A stretch of DNA of 18,917 nucleotides from an uncultured Clostridia bacterium (lineage in GTDB: Bacteria; Bacillota; Clostridia; TANB77; CAG-508), in the NCBI GenBank assembly GCA_934167135.1, contig CAKPKI010000024.1, forward strand, positions 1 through 18,917, read 5' to 3'. Both the position numbers and the translations under genes were made by a program. The notes under the pieces were generated by a model. It was given only the letters and a program-made list of their open reading frames with translations, did no database searches and had not been told where the DNA came from. This document shows positions 8,015-14,708 of this stretch, piece after piece (position 1 is the first letter of the stretch; every line of letters starts with the position of its first letter).

Positions 8015-8983
8015 ATGAAGGATATAATTATTGTAGGAACAGGAAAAGCAGGTTTTTTGCACTATTATTCATATAAAAAGTTTGAAAAAATAGGTAGAAT
8101 TTATTTTGTGGATATTGATGGTAAAATAAAAAATGAAAACATAAAAGATTCAAAAGTATATGCAAATATAGAAAGCACAGTAAAAGAAGAAAAGCTAGAT
8201 GTTAACAACATTATTGTTGACATATGTACTCCTAAAAGTGTATTTTTGGATATTATAATGGAGTGTAAAAAACTAAATATTAAAAATATATTAGTTGAAA
8301 AGCCATTTATTGTAAATGAAAAATTTTTTGAAGAAAATGAAAACTTAAATATTGCAATGGTGCATAATTATGTATATTCAAAAATTGTTATGAAAATTAA
8401 AGAATATATAGTACAAAAAGAGTTAAAACCAATTATTATTTATACAAATTTTTCTAAAAACAGAACTGAAGAAAGTTTTAATGGTAGAGGAATGTACAAG
8501 AAAGTTACAAGAAATATAGAACATGATATACCACATCAAGTATATATTTCACAGTTTTTACTAGATAATCCTAAAGATACACAAGTATTACTTGAAGAAG
8601 AAAAAGCAATGGAAAGAGGAAATAGAACATTAGAAAAACATGGGTATAGTAAAATTTTTACAAGAAAAAATGATGTTTATGTAATTCATGAGAGTGATTT
8701 TGCAACAAATACCAAAATTAGAGAAGTAATAGTTATATGTGAAAATAACATTGTCGTTAAAGGAGAATTTTTATTTTACGATAAAGATTTAAATAAATTA
8801 AAGGATGGAAATGTTTCTATTATTCAAAATAATAAAGTGATACATAGTGAGATTGTTGATTTTGATGATAATATGTATGAGTGTTTGTTAGATATCTATA
8901 AATATTTTAATACAGATGTGGTATCACAAAAATATAAAGACGAGATAAAAGACTTTTCAAATGAAATGAATTTATATTTATAA
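8015..8983 (+). CDS. Gfo/Idh/MocA-family-like NAD(P)-dependent oxidoreductase
   Basis: A 322-residue protein with an N-terminal Rossmann fold (Val-Gly-Thr-Gly-Lys-Ala-Gly, 7-13; Phe-Val-Asp-Ile-Asp at the end of strand 2), Asp-Ile-Cys-Thr-Pro (69-73) and the family hallmark Val-Glu-Lys-Pro (94-97). The later Glu-His-Asp-Ile-Pro-His (169-174) stands where the family carries its catalytic Asp/His pair. Members oxidise or reduce sugar, inositol or nucleotide-sugar hydroxyls. The C-terminal half is poorly similar to textbook members, so the substrate is open. The RBS GAGGAG overlaps the upstream stop. The following gene is 21 bases away, the widest gap since the PHP gene, but with its own strong RBS and no terminator. 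Confidence 0.75.
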   Translation: MKDIIIVGTGKAGFLHYYSYKKFEKIGRIYFVDIDGKIKNENIKDSKVYANIESTVKEEKLDVNNIIVDICTPKSVFLDIIMECKKLNIKNILVEKPFIVNEKFFEENENLNIAMVHNYVYSKIVMKIKEYIVQKELKPIIIYTNFSKNRTEESFNGRGMYKKVTRNIEHDIPHQVYISQFLLDNPKDTQVLLEEEKAMERGNRTLEKHGYSKIFTRKNDVYVIHESDFATNTKIREVIVICENNIVVKGEFLFYDKDLNKLKDGNVSIIQNNKVIHSEIVDFDDNMYECLLDIYKYFNTDVVSQKYKDEIKDFSNEMNLYL

Positions 8984-9004
8984 AATTGGAGGAACTTATT
9001 TGAT

Positions 9005-9613
9005 ATGAAAAATGTTTTAATAATAGGGGTAGCAAGAGCAGGAAAAACAACATTAGGAAATATGATTAAAGATGAATTTAATCAGTATAATATAATTCAT
9101 GCAGATTCGATTATATGGGGAATAATAAGGGGAACAGGCAAAGAGGAATATTATACAAAAAATATAAAGGCAAGAAAAGAATTAGTACATAGTGATGAAT
9201 TTCAAAGAATTATATTAGAAATTTATAAATCTTCTATAAAACAAGATACTCAAAATTATGGAACTATTCTTGAAAGTGGACAACTAGAGCCTAGATATGC
9301 AAAAGAATTGCTTGATATGGGAAATTTAATTTGTGTTTGTTTAGGACATGGAAATCTTGATAAACAAGGAATTATGCAATTGTGTAGAGAACATGATACA
9401 GAAAATGATTGGACGTATGGTATAACAGAGGAGAATTTATCAACAAATGCTGATAAATGGAATGAAAAAAATCAATTATTAAAGGCAGAATGTCCTAAAT
9501 ATGGAATAGAGTATATAGATACTTCTAAAAATAGAAAACAAGTATTAAAGCAAATATTAACAAGAATAGATGAAAGAGTAGATATAAAGGAAAGTGAAGA
9601 AGATGAAAGATAA
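9005..9613 (+). CDS. P-loop kinase, adenylate/shikimate-kinase-like, unknown substrate
   Basis: A 202-residue protein with Walker A Gly-Val-Ala-Arg-Ala-Gly-Lys-Thr-Thr (8-16) immediately after the first strand, then His-Ala-Asp-Ser (36-39), placed like the substrate-binding Asp of small-molecule kinases. Two Cys residues and a Cys-Leu-Gly-His-Gly segment follow near 110. The size fits a nucleoside/shikimate/adenylylsulfate-type kinase, but no subfamily signature is recognisable. The start at 9005 is set by GGAGGAA at 8988-8994, about 10 bases away. The 3' end overlaps the start of the epimerase gene by about 11 bases. This makes it the fifth kinase-like gene of the block (two APH, two HprK-like, one small P-loop). 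Confidence 0.68.
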   Translation: MKNVLIIGVARAGKTTLGNMIKDEFNQYNIIHADSIIWGIIRGTGKEEYYTKNIKARKELVHSDEFQRIILEIYKSSIKQDTQNYGTILESGQLEPRYAKELLDMGNLICVCLGHGNLDKQGIMQLCREHDTENDWTYGITEENLSTNADKWNEKNQLLKAECPKYGIEYIDTSKNRKQVLKQILTRIDERVDIKESEEDER

Positions 9614-10646
9614 ATCAAAAGTATATCTAATTACTGGGGTAGCGGGTTTTATTGGTGCAAGTCTTACAAAAAGAATATTGAATTTGAAAAATGAAAATAT
9701 ACACATAATAGGTATTGATAATTTAAATGATTATTATGATGTAAAATTAAAAGAATATAGACTATCAGAATTAAAAACATTTAATAAATTTGAATTTATT
9801 AAGAGTGATATCTCAGATAAAGATGAAATAAAGCAGATATTTGAAAGATATGAACCTGATATTGTTGTGAATTTGGCAGGACAAGCAGGGGTTAGATATA
9901 GTATAACTAATCCTGATGCATATATACAATCAAATATTATTGGATTTTATAATATATTAGAATGTTGCAGAAAACATGAAGTAGAACATTTAGTATATGC
10001 ATCAAGTTCGTCTGTTTATGGATTAAATAAGAAAATACCATATTCTACAGATGATAAAACGGATATGCCTGTATCATTGTATGCAGTAACCAAAAAAACT
10101 GATGAACTTTTAGCATATAGTTATTCAAAATTATATAATATTCCAACAACAGGTTTGAGATTTTTTACAGTATATGGACCTGCAGGTAGACCTGATATGG
10201 CATATTTTAAATTCACAAATAAACTATTAAATGGTGAAAAAATACAAATATATAATTATGGAAAGTGTGAACGTGATTTTACTTACATAGATGATATAGT
10301 AGAGGGAATAATAAGAGTAATAAATAAGATTCCAAATAAAAAGAACGGAGAGGACGGATTGCCTATACCACCATATAAAATATATAATATTGGAAAAGGT
10401 AGACCTGAAAATTTATTGGAATTTATTAATATATTACAAGAAGAATTAATTAAGGCAGAAGTTTTACCACCAAATTATGATTTTGAAATTCATAAGGAGT
10501 TAGTAGGAATGCAACAGGGGGATGTGCCAATAACTTATGCAGACACAAAGCAAATGGAAGATGATATGGATTTTAAACCGAGTACATCATTAAGAGAAGG
10601 CTTAAAAGAATTTGCGGAATGGTATAAAAAATATTATATACAATAG
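9603..10646 (+). CDS. UDP-glucuronate 4-epimerase (short-chain dehydrogenase/reductase)
   Basis: A 347-residue extended SDR that converts UDP-GlcA to UDP-GalA. Signature stretches of the GAE/LpsL/CapI group are plain: Gly-Val-Ala-Gly-Phe-Ile-Gly (12-18), Asp-Asn-Leu-Asn-Asp-Tyr-Tyr-Asp (39-46), Gly-Gln-Ala-Gly-Val-Arg-Tyr-Ser (93-100), Ser-Ser-Ser-Ser-Val-Tyr-Gly (134-140), catalytic Tyr-Ala-Val-Thr-Lys (160-164), Leu-Arg-Phe-Phe-Thr-Val-Tyr-Gly-Pro, and Arg-Asp-Phe-Thr-Tyr-Ile-Asp-Asp. Start choice: the frame also has a GTG at 9594, but that leaves only about 2 bases after AAGGA (587-591). The ATG at 9603 gives a workable spacing of 11. It is followed directly by UDP-glucose dehydrogenase, so the two make UDP-GalA from UDP-Glc for an acidic polysaccharide or glycoconjugate. 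Confidence 0.92.
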   Translation: MKDKSKVYLITGVAGFIGASLTKRILNLKNENIHIIGIDNLNDYYDVKLKEYRLSELKTFNKFEFIKSDISDKDEIKQIFERYEPDIVVNLAGQAGVRYSITNPDAYIQSNIIGFYNILECCRKHEVEHLVYASSSSVYGLNKKIPYSTDDKTDMPVSLYAVTKKTDELLAYSYSKLYNIPTTGLRFFTVYGPAGRPDMAYFKFTNKLLNGEKIQIYNYGKCERDFTYIDDIVEGIIRVINKIPNKKNGEDGLPIPPYKIYNIGKGRPENLLEFINILQEELIKAEVLPPNYDFEIHKELVGMQQGDVPITYADTKQMEDDMDFKPSTSLREGLKEFAEWYKKYYIQ

Positions 10647-10657
10647 GAGTGAATAAT

Positions 10658-11824
10658 ATGAAAATTGCAATAGCAGGAGTAGGATATGTTGGTTTATCTT
10701 TAGCTACATTATTAAGTCAATATAATGAGGTTGTAGCATTGGATATTATAAAAGAAAAAGTAGACAAAATAAATAACAAAATAAGCCCTATTGAAGATGA
10801 ATATATAGAAAAATATTTAAAAACAAAGGAATTAAATTTAAGAGCAACATTAGATTATAAAGATGCTTTTTATAAGGCAGATTTTATTATAATTTGTATG
10901 CCAACAAATTATGATGAAAAAAATAATTTTTTTGATACTTCACTGGTAGAAAAAACCATAAAAAAGATAAAAAGTATGAAAATAACAACAACAATAATAA
11001 TTAAGTCGACTGTTCCAGTGGGATTTACAGAAAAAATGAAAACAAAGTATAATATGACTAATATTATATTTTCACCAGAGTTTTTAAGAGAAGGAAAAGC
11101 ATTATATGATAATTTATACCCATCTAGAATTATTTTAGGTGATGAAAACGAACAGGCAAAGAAGTTTGCAAATTTATTGAAAGAATCAGCATTAAAAAAT
11201 GATGTAGTAATAAAGTTTATGAAATCAACTGAAGCGGAAGCAGTAAAGTTATTTTCTAACACATATTTGGCATTAAGAATTGCATTCTTTAATGAATTAG
11301 ATACATATGCAGAAATAAAAGAATTGAATACAAAAAATTTAATAGAAGGTGTATGCATGGATCAAAGAATAGGAAACTTTTATAATAATCCATCTTTTGG
11401 ATATGGAGGATATTGTTTACCTAAAGATACCAAACAATTAAAGGCTAACTACAGAGATGTACCTGAAAATCTTATTACAGCAATTGTAAATAGCAATGCT
11501 ACAAGAAAACAACATATTGTAGAGGAAATATTAAGCAAAGAACATAAAATTATTGGTATATATAAATTGTCTATGAAAAAGAATTCGGACAATTTTAGAG
11601 CAAGTGCTATATTCGACATAATAGATATGCTTATAGAAAAAAATAAAAATGTAATAATATATGAGCCACAATATGAAAATGAAAATTATAAAAATTGTAA
11701 AATAGTAAGAGATATAAAATTATTTAAAGAAAATAGTTCAATTATAATTGCTAATAGAATAGAAGAAGAATTAGAAGATGTAATGGACAAAGTTTATACA
11801 AGAGATATTTATTTTAGGGATTGA
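10658..11824 (+). CDS. ugd: UDP-glucose 6-dehydrogenase
   Basis: A 388-residue protein, the same length as the short E. coli-type Ugd, which oxidises UDP-glucose to UDP-glucuronate with two NAD+. The NAD motif Gly-Val-Gly-Tyr-Val-Gly is at 7-12, Lys-Ser-Thr-Val-Pro-Val-Gly at 116-122, Ser-Pro-Glu-Phe-Leu-Arg-Glu-Gly-Lys-Ala at 139-148, and the catalytic Cys253 sits in Gly-Tyr-Gly-Gly-Tyr-Cys-Leu-Pro-Lys-Asp. The start is the ATG at 10658, not the in-frame GTG at 10649, because that GTG lies inside the RBS AGGAGTG (10645-10651). It is preceded by the 4-epimerase in the same operon. The stop is TGA. Confidence 0.95.
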   Translation: MKIAIAGVGYVGLSLATLLSQYNEVVALDIIKEKVDKINNKISPIEDEYIEKYLKTKELNLRATLDYKDAFYKADFIIICMPTNYDEKNNFFDTSLVEKTIKKIKSMKITTTIIIKSTVPVGFTEKMKTKYNMTNIIFSPEFLREGKALYDNLYPSRIILGDENEQAKKFANLLKESALKNDVVIKFMKSTEAEAVKLFSNTYLALRIAFFNELDTYAEIKELNTKNLIEGVCMDQRIGNFYNNPSFGYGGYCLPKDTKQLKANYRDVPENLITAIVNSNATRKQHIVEEILSKEHKIIGIYKLSMKKNSDNFRASAIFDIIDMLIEKNKNVIIYEPQYENENYKNCKIVRDIKLFKENSSIIIANRIEEELEDVMDKVYTRDIYFRD

Positions 11825-11852
11825 TTTTGGGATATAGAATCGAGGTTTTTAT

Positions 11853-12491
11853 ATGCATACAATAGTTTATTTAATTAGACATTCGGAAAAATTAGATATA
11901 CAGTATATTGATAGATATTATAATAATGAAAATTATCAAATAACTAGAGAAAAGAGGATACTTAGTGCAGAAGGAGAGAGAAAAGCTAGTATATTAAGTA
12001 AGCAAAAAGAGTTTTCAGATGTGGATGTTATATATTCAAGTAGTTATGTTAGAACAATTCAAACTGCAAAATATTTAGCAGAAAGATTAGATAAAAAAAT
12101 TCATGTTGATAGAAATTTAAACGAAAGAAAATATGGAAATCCCCAATATGCACAAGATATAACTTTGAAGCAATATTATGATGAAAAAATTAAAAATATA
12201 GAAGGAGAAAGTAGAAAAGAAGTTACAGACAGAATGTATAAAGCTTTTATGAATATAATTAAGGATAATAAAGGCAAGAAAATTGCTATTTTTTCTCATG
12301 GTGCATCTATAGTGTTTTTACTTATGAAGTGGTGCGAATTAGTATATGTCGATAATGAAAAGAAAAAGTGCTTGAAGTTTAAAGAAAAAGTAGTTATTAA
12401 TAAAAAGATTGGAGCACCAGAAGTTTTTAAGATAATAATTGATGATAAACAAAATATCAAAGATATAGAGAATTTGATGTTTGAATATTAA
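11853..12491 (+). CDS. Histidine phosphatase (phosphoglycerate mutase-like) family protein
   Basis: A 212-residue branch-1 histidine phosphatase. The phospho-acceptor motif Ile-Arg-His-Ser (8-11), the second Arg in Ser-Ser-Ser-Tyr-Val-Arg-Thr (62-68), the acid Glu in Leu-Asn-Glu-Arg (89-92) and the second catalytic His in Phe-Ser-His-Gly-Ala (147-151) are all in place. RHSE replaces the common RHGE/RHGQ, which departs from classical phosphoglycerate mutase and points to a phosphatase on another substrate. The RBS is GAGG at 11842-11845. It is the last gene of the block and ends just before a hairpin terminator. It could remove a phosphate from a late sugar-phosphate intermediate; the alternative is a general housekeeping phosphatase. 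Confidence 0.85.
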   Translation: MHTIVYLIRHSEKLDIQYIDRYYNNENYQITREKRILSAEGERKASILSKQKEFSDVDVIYSSSYVRTIQTAKYLAERLDKKIHVDRNLNERKYGNPQYAQDITLKQYYDEKIKNIEGESRKEVTDRMYKAFMNIIKDNKGKKIAIFSHGASIVFLLMKWCELVYVDNEKKKCLKFKEKVVINKKIGAPEVFKIIIDDKQNIKDIENLMFEY

Positions 12492-12504
12492 TTTATAATA
12501 TAGA

Positions 12505-12530
12505 AAAGAGCCAACTTATGGCTCTTTCTT
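12505..12530. terminator. Bidirectional intrinsic terminator closing the biosynthetic operon
   Basis: The 8-bp stem AAAGAGCC (12505-12512) and GGCTCTTT (12520-12527) encloses a 7-base loop. It is followed by CTT on the plus strand and by TTCTATATTATA on the minus strand. It lies between the convergent stop codons at 12489-12491 (plus) and 12530-12532 (minus) and so can serve both transcripts. Confidence 0.8.
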
Positions 12531-13150
12531 CAATTATTTAAAAATTTATTTAGAACTTTTTCGAGATCTTCATATTTTATAGGTTTTTCTAGATAATCAT
12601 CAAAGCCAAGAGTGTTTACAAAGTATTCTCTAGCATTGTGAGATATAGTATGAACAATGATGGGGGTATTAAAATTACTAATAGTTTTTAATTTTTGTAA
12701 TAGTTCTGGACCAGTGCATCCTTTTTGATAAATATTATTAGTAAAGATAATATCATAGTTGTAACCATTTTTAATTCTATCATATAGGTCAATACTAGTA
12801 GTAACAATATCAACAGAAATACCAAATAACATTAACAGTTTTCGTGTTTGCTTTGAAGAAAAACTATCATAATTACCAATTAATGCTTTTTTTCCTTTAA
12901 ATTTTCCATTATATTCTTGTGGTTGATTATAAATCATTAAAGGAGTACTTGTCAATTCTTCAAATTCTTTTTTTTCTAATATTTCAGATTGTTTTTTTAA
13001 TCTTGAAATTTCTTGATTAAGAAATGATATTTGATTTTCAGCATTATATTTATATTGTTTCAAATTTCTATCTTTAATAATGATGACCTTTGTTGATATG
13101 AGAGTTGTTACTAAAAATATGCAACATATAAAAAGTAAAAAATACAACAT
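12530..13150 (-). CDS. Membrane-anchored pseudo-receiver protein (CheY-like, Asp lost)
   Basis: A 206-residue protein in three parts: a hydrophobic N-terminal anchor (about residues 2-25), a charged coiled-coil-like segment (about 27-66), and a CheY-like receiver domain (about 86-206). In the receiver the C-terminal switch Tyr-Leu-Glu-Lys-Pro is intact. The phospho-acceptor position at the end of strand 3 reads Ile-Ile-Phe-Thr-Asn138-Asn instead of Asp, and the N-terminal acidic pair is reduced to Asn-Tyr-Asp (93-95). It therefore probably does not take up phosphate in the usual way and may act as a scaffold or competitive partner for a kinase or phosphorelay. There is no output or kinase domain. 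The RBS AAAGGA lies upstream (13157-13162 on the plus strand). The gene shares its upstream region with the divergent XRE regulator at 13309. Confidence 0.75.
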   Translation of the reverse strand: MLYFLLFICCIFLVTTLISTKVIIIKDRNLKQYKYNAENQISFLNQEISRLKKQSEILEKKEFEELTSTPLMIYNQPQEYNGKFKGKKALIGNYDSFSSKQTRKLLMLFGISVDIVTTSIDLYDRIKNGYNYDIIFTNNIYQKGCTGPELLQKLKTISNFNTPIIVHTISHNAREYFVNTLGFDDYLEKPIKYEDLEKVLNKFLNN

Positions 13151-13233
13151 GTCTTTTCCTTTCTAACAAAAATTTTAATAAAAAATATTTGGATTTTAAG
13201 TGCGTTATTATGCAGTAAAAAAAGTTTTGGACT

Positions 13234-13263
13234 ATATACTTCATTGTGTATATTACGACAAAA
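13234..13263. promoter_or_regulatory. Inverted repeat and 0A-box-like motif between divergent genes
   Basis: The 158-base gap between the divergent pseudo-receiver and XRE genes holds an inverted repeat ATATAC (13234-13239) / GTATAT (13248-13253). Adjacent to it, the minus strand reads TTTTGTCGTAA (13263-13253), one mismatch from the core Spo0A box TGTCGAA. A TATACT at 13265-13270 could be the -10 of the plus-strand gene. These are pattern matches only, in very AT-rich DNA. Confidence 0.35.
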
Positions 13264-13308
13264 TTATACTATACTAAAGAGAATAGTATGAAAGTGTGGT
13301 GATATATA

Positions 13309-13566
13309 ATGTCTTTAATAGATATTTTTCGCAAAAATGTAAAATATTATAGGTTTATGCAAGACTATTCCCAAGAAAAATTAGGGGAAAAGTCAGGTTT
13401 GAGTACCCATTATATATCAGACATTGAACAAGGAAAATATAGTCCATCTATTCCTACTATAGAAGATATAGCAAGAGCACTGAAAGTAGAACCATATTTA
13501 TTGTTCGTTTCTAATTCAAAAGCAGATGGATTAGAAGCAAGAGTTGATATACACAGAAAAAAGTAA
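13309..13566 (+). CDS. Small XRE-family helix-turn-helix regulator
   Basis: An 85-residue protein that is almost entirely a Cro/C1-type HTH. The helix-turn-helix runs about residues 20-45 (Tyr-Ser-Gln-Glu-Lys-Leu-Gly, then Gly-Leu-Ser-Thr-His-Tyr-Ile-Ser-Asp-Ile-Glu-Gln-Gly), followed by the typical Pro-Thr-Ile-Glu-Asp-Ile-Ala-Arg-Ala-Leu-Lys-Val helix pair. There is no extra sensor domain. Such proteins usually bind palindromic operators as dimers. The RBS GTGGTGA lies at 13296-13302. Likely targets are its own or the divergent promoter, or the second XRE gene downstream. Confidence 0.88.
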   Translation: MSLIDIFRKNVKYYRFMQDYSQEKLGEKSGLSTHYISDIEQGKYSPSIPTIEDIARALKVEPYLLFVSNSKADGLEARVDIHRKK

Positions 13567-13574
13567 AATACATA

Positions 13575-13598
13575 AGTATATGATGATACTACTTTTTT
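13575..13598 (+). terminator. Weak hairpin plus T-run after first XRE gene
   Basis: A 5-bp stem AGTAT (13575-13579) / ATACT (13586-13590) is followed after two bases by six T residues. It is short and AT-rich, so termination is uncertain. Confidence 0.35.
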
Positions 13599-13616
13599 AC
13601 AGATATTCAATATAAT

Positions 13617-13631
13617 TGACAAGACTTGTCA
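13617..13631. promoter_or_regulatory. Candidate operator palindrome TGACAAG-A-CTTGTCA
   Basis: A perfect 7-bp palindrome with one central base lies between the two XRE genes, 51 bases after the first and 117 bases before the second. It overlaps a TTGACA hexamer (13616-13621). It contains more G/C than its surroundings, which makes chance less likely. It is a good candidate binding site for one of the XRE dimers. It is not followed by a T-run, so it is not a terminator. Confidence 0.5.
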
Positions 13632-13747
13632 TAAATCACTATTTTTTATTACTATCTATATTATACCATAAAAAACAAAAAAGGGACAGATAAGTTACAT
13701 ATTTTTTTTATATTTTATGAAAAAATAATGCTATTAGAGGTGTTGTT

Positions 13748-13999
13748 ATGGAGAGTAATAAAGATTTAAGAGCATTATTGGATAAAGACTATATGCCTAT
13801 TATATATAAAAATATAAAAAAATTTAGAAAAGAAAGCGGAATGTCTTTAATGGAAGTCGCTGAAGTTTTGGATATGTCGCATGATTATTTGAGAAGAATT
13901 GAATCTAATAATGATAAAGTAAAGACTTGTTCTTTAAGGTTATTGATAAAATTTAGTATTTTATACAATAAGCCATTAGGAGAGTTTTTAAATGAATAA
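13748..13999 (+). CDS. Small XRE-family helix-turn-helix regulator
   Basis: An 83-residue single-domain HTH protein. After a short acidic N-terminal stretch, the HTH covers about residues 24-60: Phe-Arg-Lys-Glu-Ser-Gly-Met-Ser-Leu-Met-Glu-Val-Ala, then a recognition helix around Ser-His-Asp-Tyr-Leu-Arg-Arg-Ile-Glu. The last 20 residues (Phe-Ser-Ile-Leu-Tyr-Asn-Lys-Pro-Leu-Gly) are the usual closing helix. It is only distantly similar to the XRE protein 180 bases upstream. The start at 13748 is set by AGAGGTG at 13735-13741. A hairpin terminator follows directly, so it is a monocistronic regulator. Confidence 0.85.
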   Translation: MESNKDLRALLDKDYMPIIYKNIKKFRKESGMSLMEVAEVLDMSHDYLRRIESNNDKVKTCSLRLLIKFSILYNKPLGEFLNE

Positions 14000-14004
14000 A
14001 AGGT

Positions 14005-14035
14005 AAGATTAGTGATTTCGAACTAGTCTTTTTTT
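14005..14035 (+). terminator. Intrinsic terminator after second XRE gene
   Basis: A 9-bp stem with one T-G wobble pairs AAGATTAGT (14005-14013) with ACTAGTCTT (14022-14030) around an 8-base loop, followed by a run of T to 14035. Confidence 0.8.
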
Positions 14036-14065
14036 GTGTTTAAAAAGATAAAAGATATGAAATTA

Positions 14066-14094
14066 TTTACAAAATTTACATAATATGATATAAT
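14066..14094 (+). promoter_or_regulatory. Sigma-A promoter for the CYTH-LysR operon
   Basis: TTTACA (14066-14071), a 17-base spacer, then TATAAT (14089-14094) preceded by TG one base upstream (extended -10). It lies about 36 bases before the TTG start at 14130 and just after the preceding terminator, so it clearly opens a new transcription unit. Confidence 0.75.
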
Positions 14095-14129
14095 AGTTAA
14101 GGAAGTTTGAATTTGAAAGGAAATTTGAT

Positions 14130-14696
14130 TTGAAAAATGAAATAACTGTAAAGTTAACATGTAGTATAGATGATATATGCAAGATTTTAGAAAAACGTGA
14201 TTTTCATTGTACAGAACGTTATTTATTAGATGACACTTATTATATTCCCAATATAGTAAATACAAAAGGATTGCCAGAAAGGGAAATATTGAAAAATGCA
14301 ATTATATTAAGAAATATCATAGGGGATATGGAAGAATATCAAATAAATAAATTAACATATAAGAAAAAGGAAATAGATGAACAAGGACAAATAACAAAAC
14401 AAGACAAAGTAGAATGTTCTATTTTGAATAAAGAAGAAGGAGCAAAGTTCTTAAATGCTATTAATTATTTAGAAATAATGAATATTAAAGAAATAGATAC
14501 CATATATCAAAAGGAAGGAATAGAGATTTGTGTTAAAGACATTATAAATGGTGATAAGTTAATAGAAATAGAAGAATGTGAAAAATTTGATACAATAGAT
14601 AAAATAAAACAAGAGTTGGAAAGGCTAAATCTTCCAGTGGATACTAATGATTATTTTATAAAAAAAGCTGAAATAGAATTAAAGAAGATTTTATAG
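14130..14696 (+). CDS. CYTH-like domain protein (class IV cyclase/triphosphatase fold), divergent
   Basis: A 188-residue protein. It shows the layout of the CYTH tunnel fold: an alternating first strand (Glu-Ile-Thr-Val-Lys-Leu), Asp-Asp-Thr-Tyr-Tyr at 35-39 as in the family's 'D-x-Y-Y-D' segment, Ile-Ile-Leu-Arg-Asn (58-62), Leu-Thr-Tyr-Lys-Lys-Lys, and a late Ile-Glu-Ile-Glu-Glu strand. CYTH enzymes hydrolyse triphosphates (thiamine triphosphate, inorganic triphosphate) or make cAMP. Here the N-terminal E-x-E-x-K signature is only partly kept, so activity is uncertain. The start is TTG at 14130, supported by GAAAGGAAA at 14115-14123 and the absence of an in-frame ATG nearby. The gene shares an operon with the LysR regulator 12 bases downstream. 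Confidence 0.6.
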   Translation: MKNEITVKLTCSIDDICKILEKRDFHCTERYLLDDTYYIPNIVNTKGLPEREILKNAIILRNIIGDMEEYQINKLTYKKKEIDEQGQITKQDKVECSILNKEEGAKFLNAINYLEIMNIKEIDTIYQKEGIEICVKDIINGDKLIEIEECEKFDTIDKIKQELERLNLPVDTNDYFIKKAEIELKKIL

Positions 14697-14708
14697 GAGC
14701 GTGATTGT

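Noticed and set aside
10909..11358. 149-codon minus-strand reading frame inside ugd
   Set aside because: It lies wholly opposite a strongly conserved enzyme gene, and its composition is what antisense of AT-rich coding DNA gives.
13650..13690. Minus-strand promoter (TGGTATAAT) between the XRE genes
   Set aside because: The extended -10 is good but no -35 is visible and no minus-strand gene follows. It could drive an antisense RNA, but evidence is too thin to list.
13309..13999. Toxin-antitoxin or phage repressor pair made of the two XRE genes
   Set aside because: No toxin-like partner, integrase or other phage gene lies beside them; each has its own RBS and hairpin.
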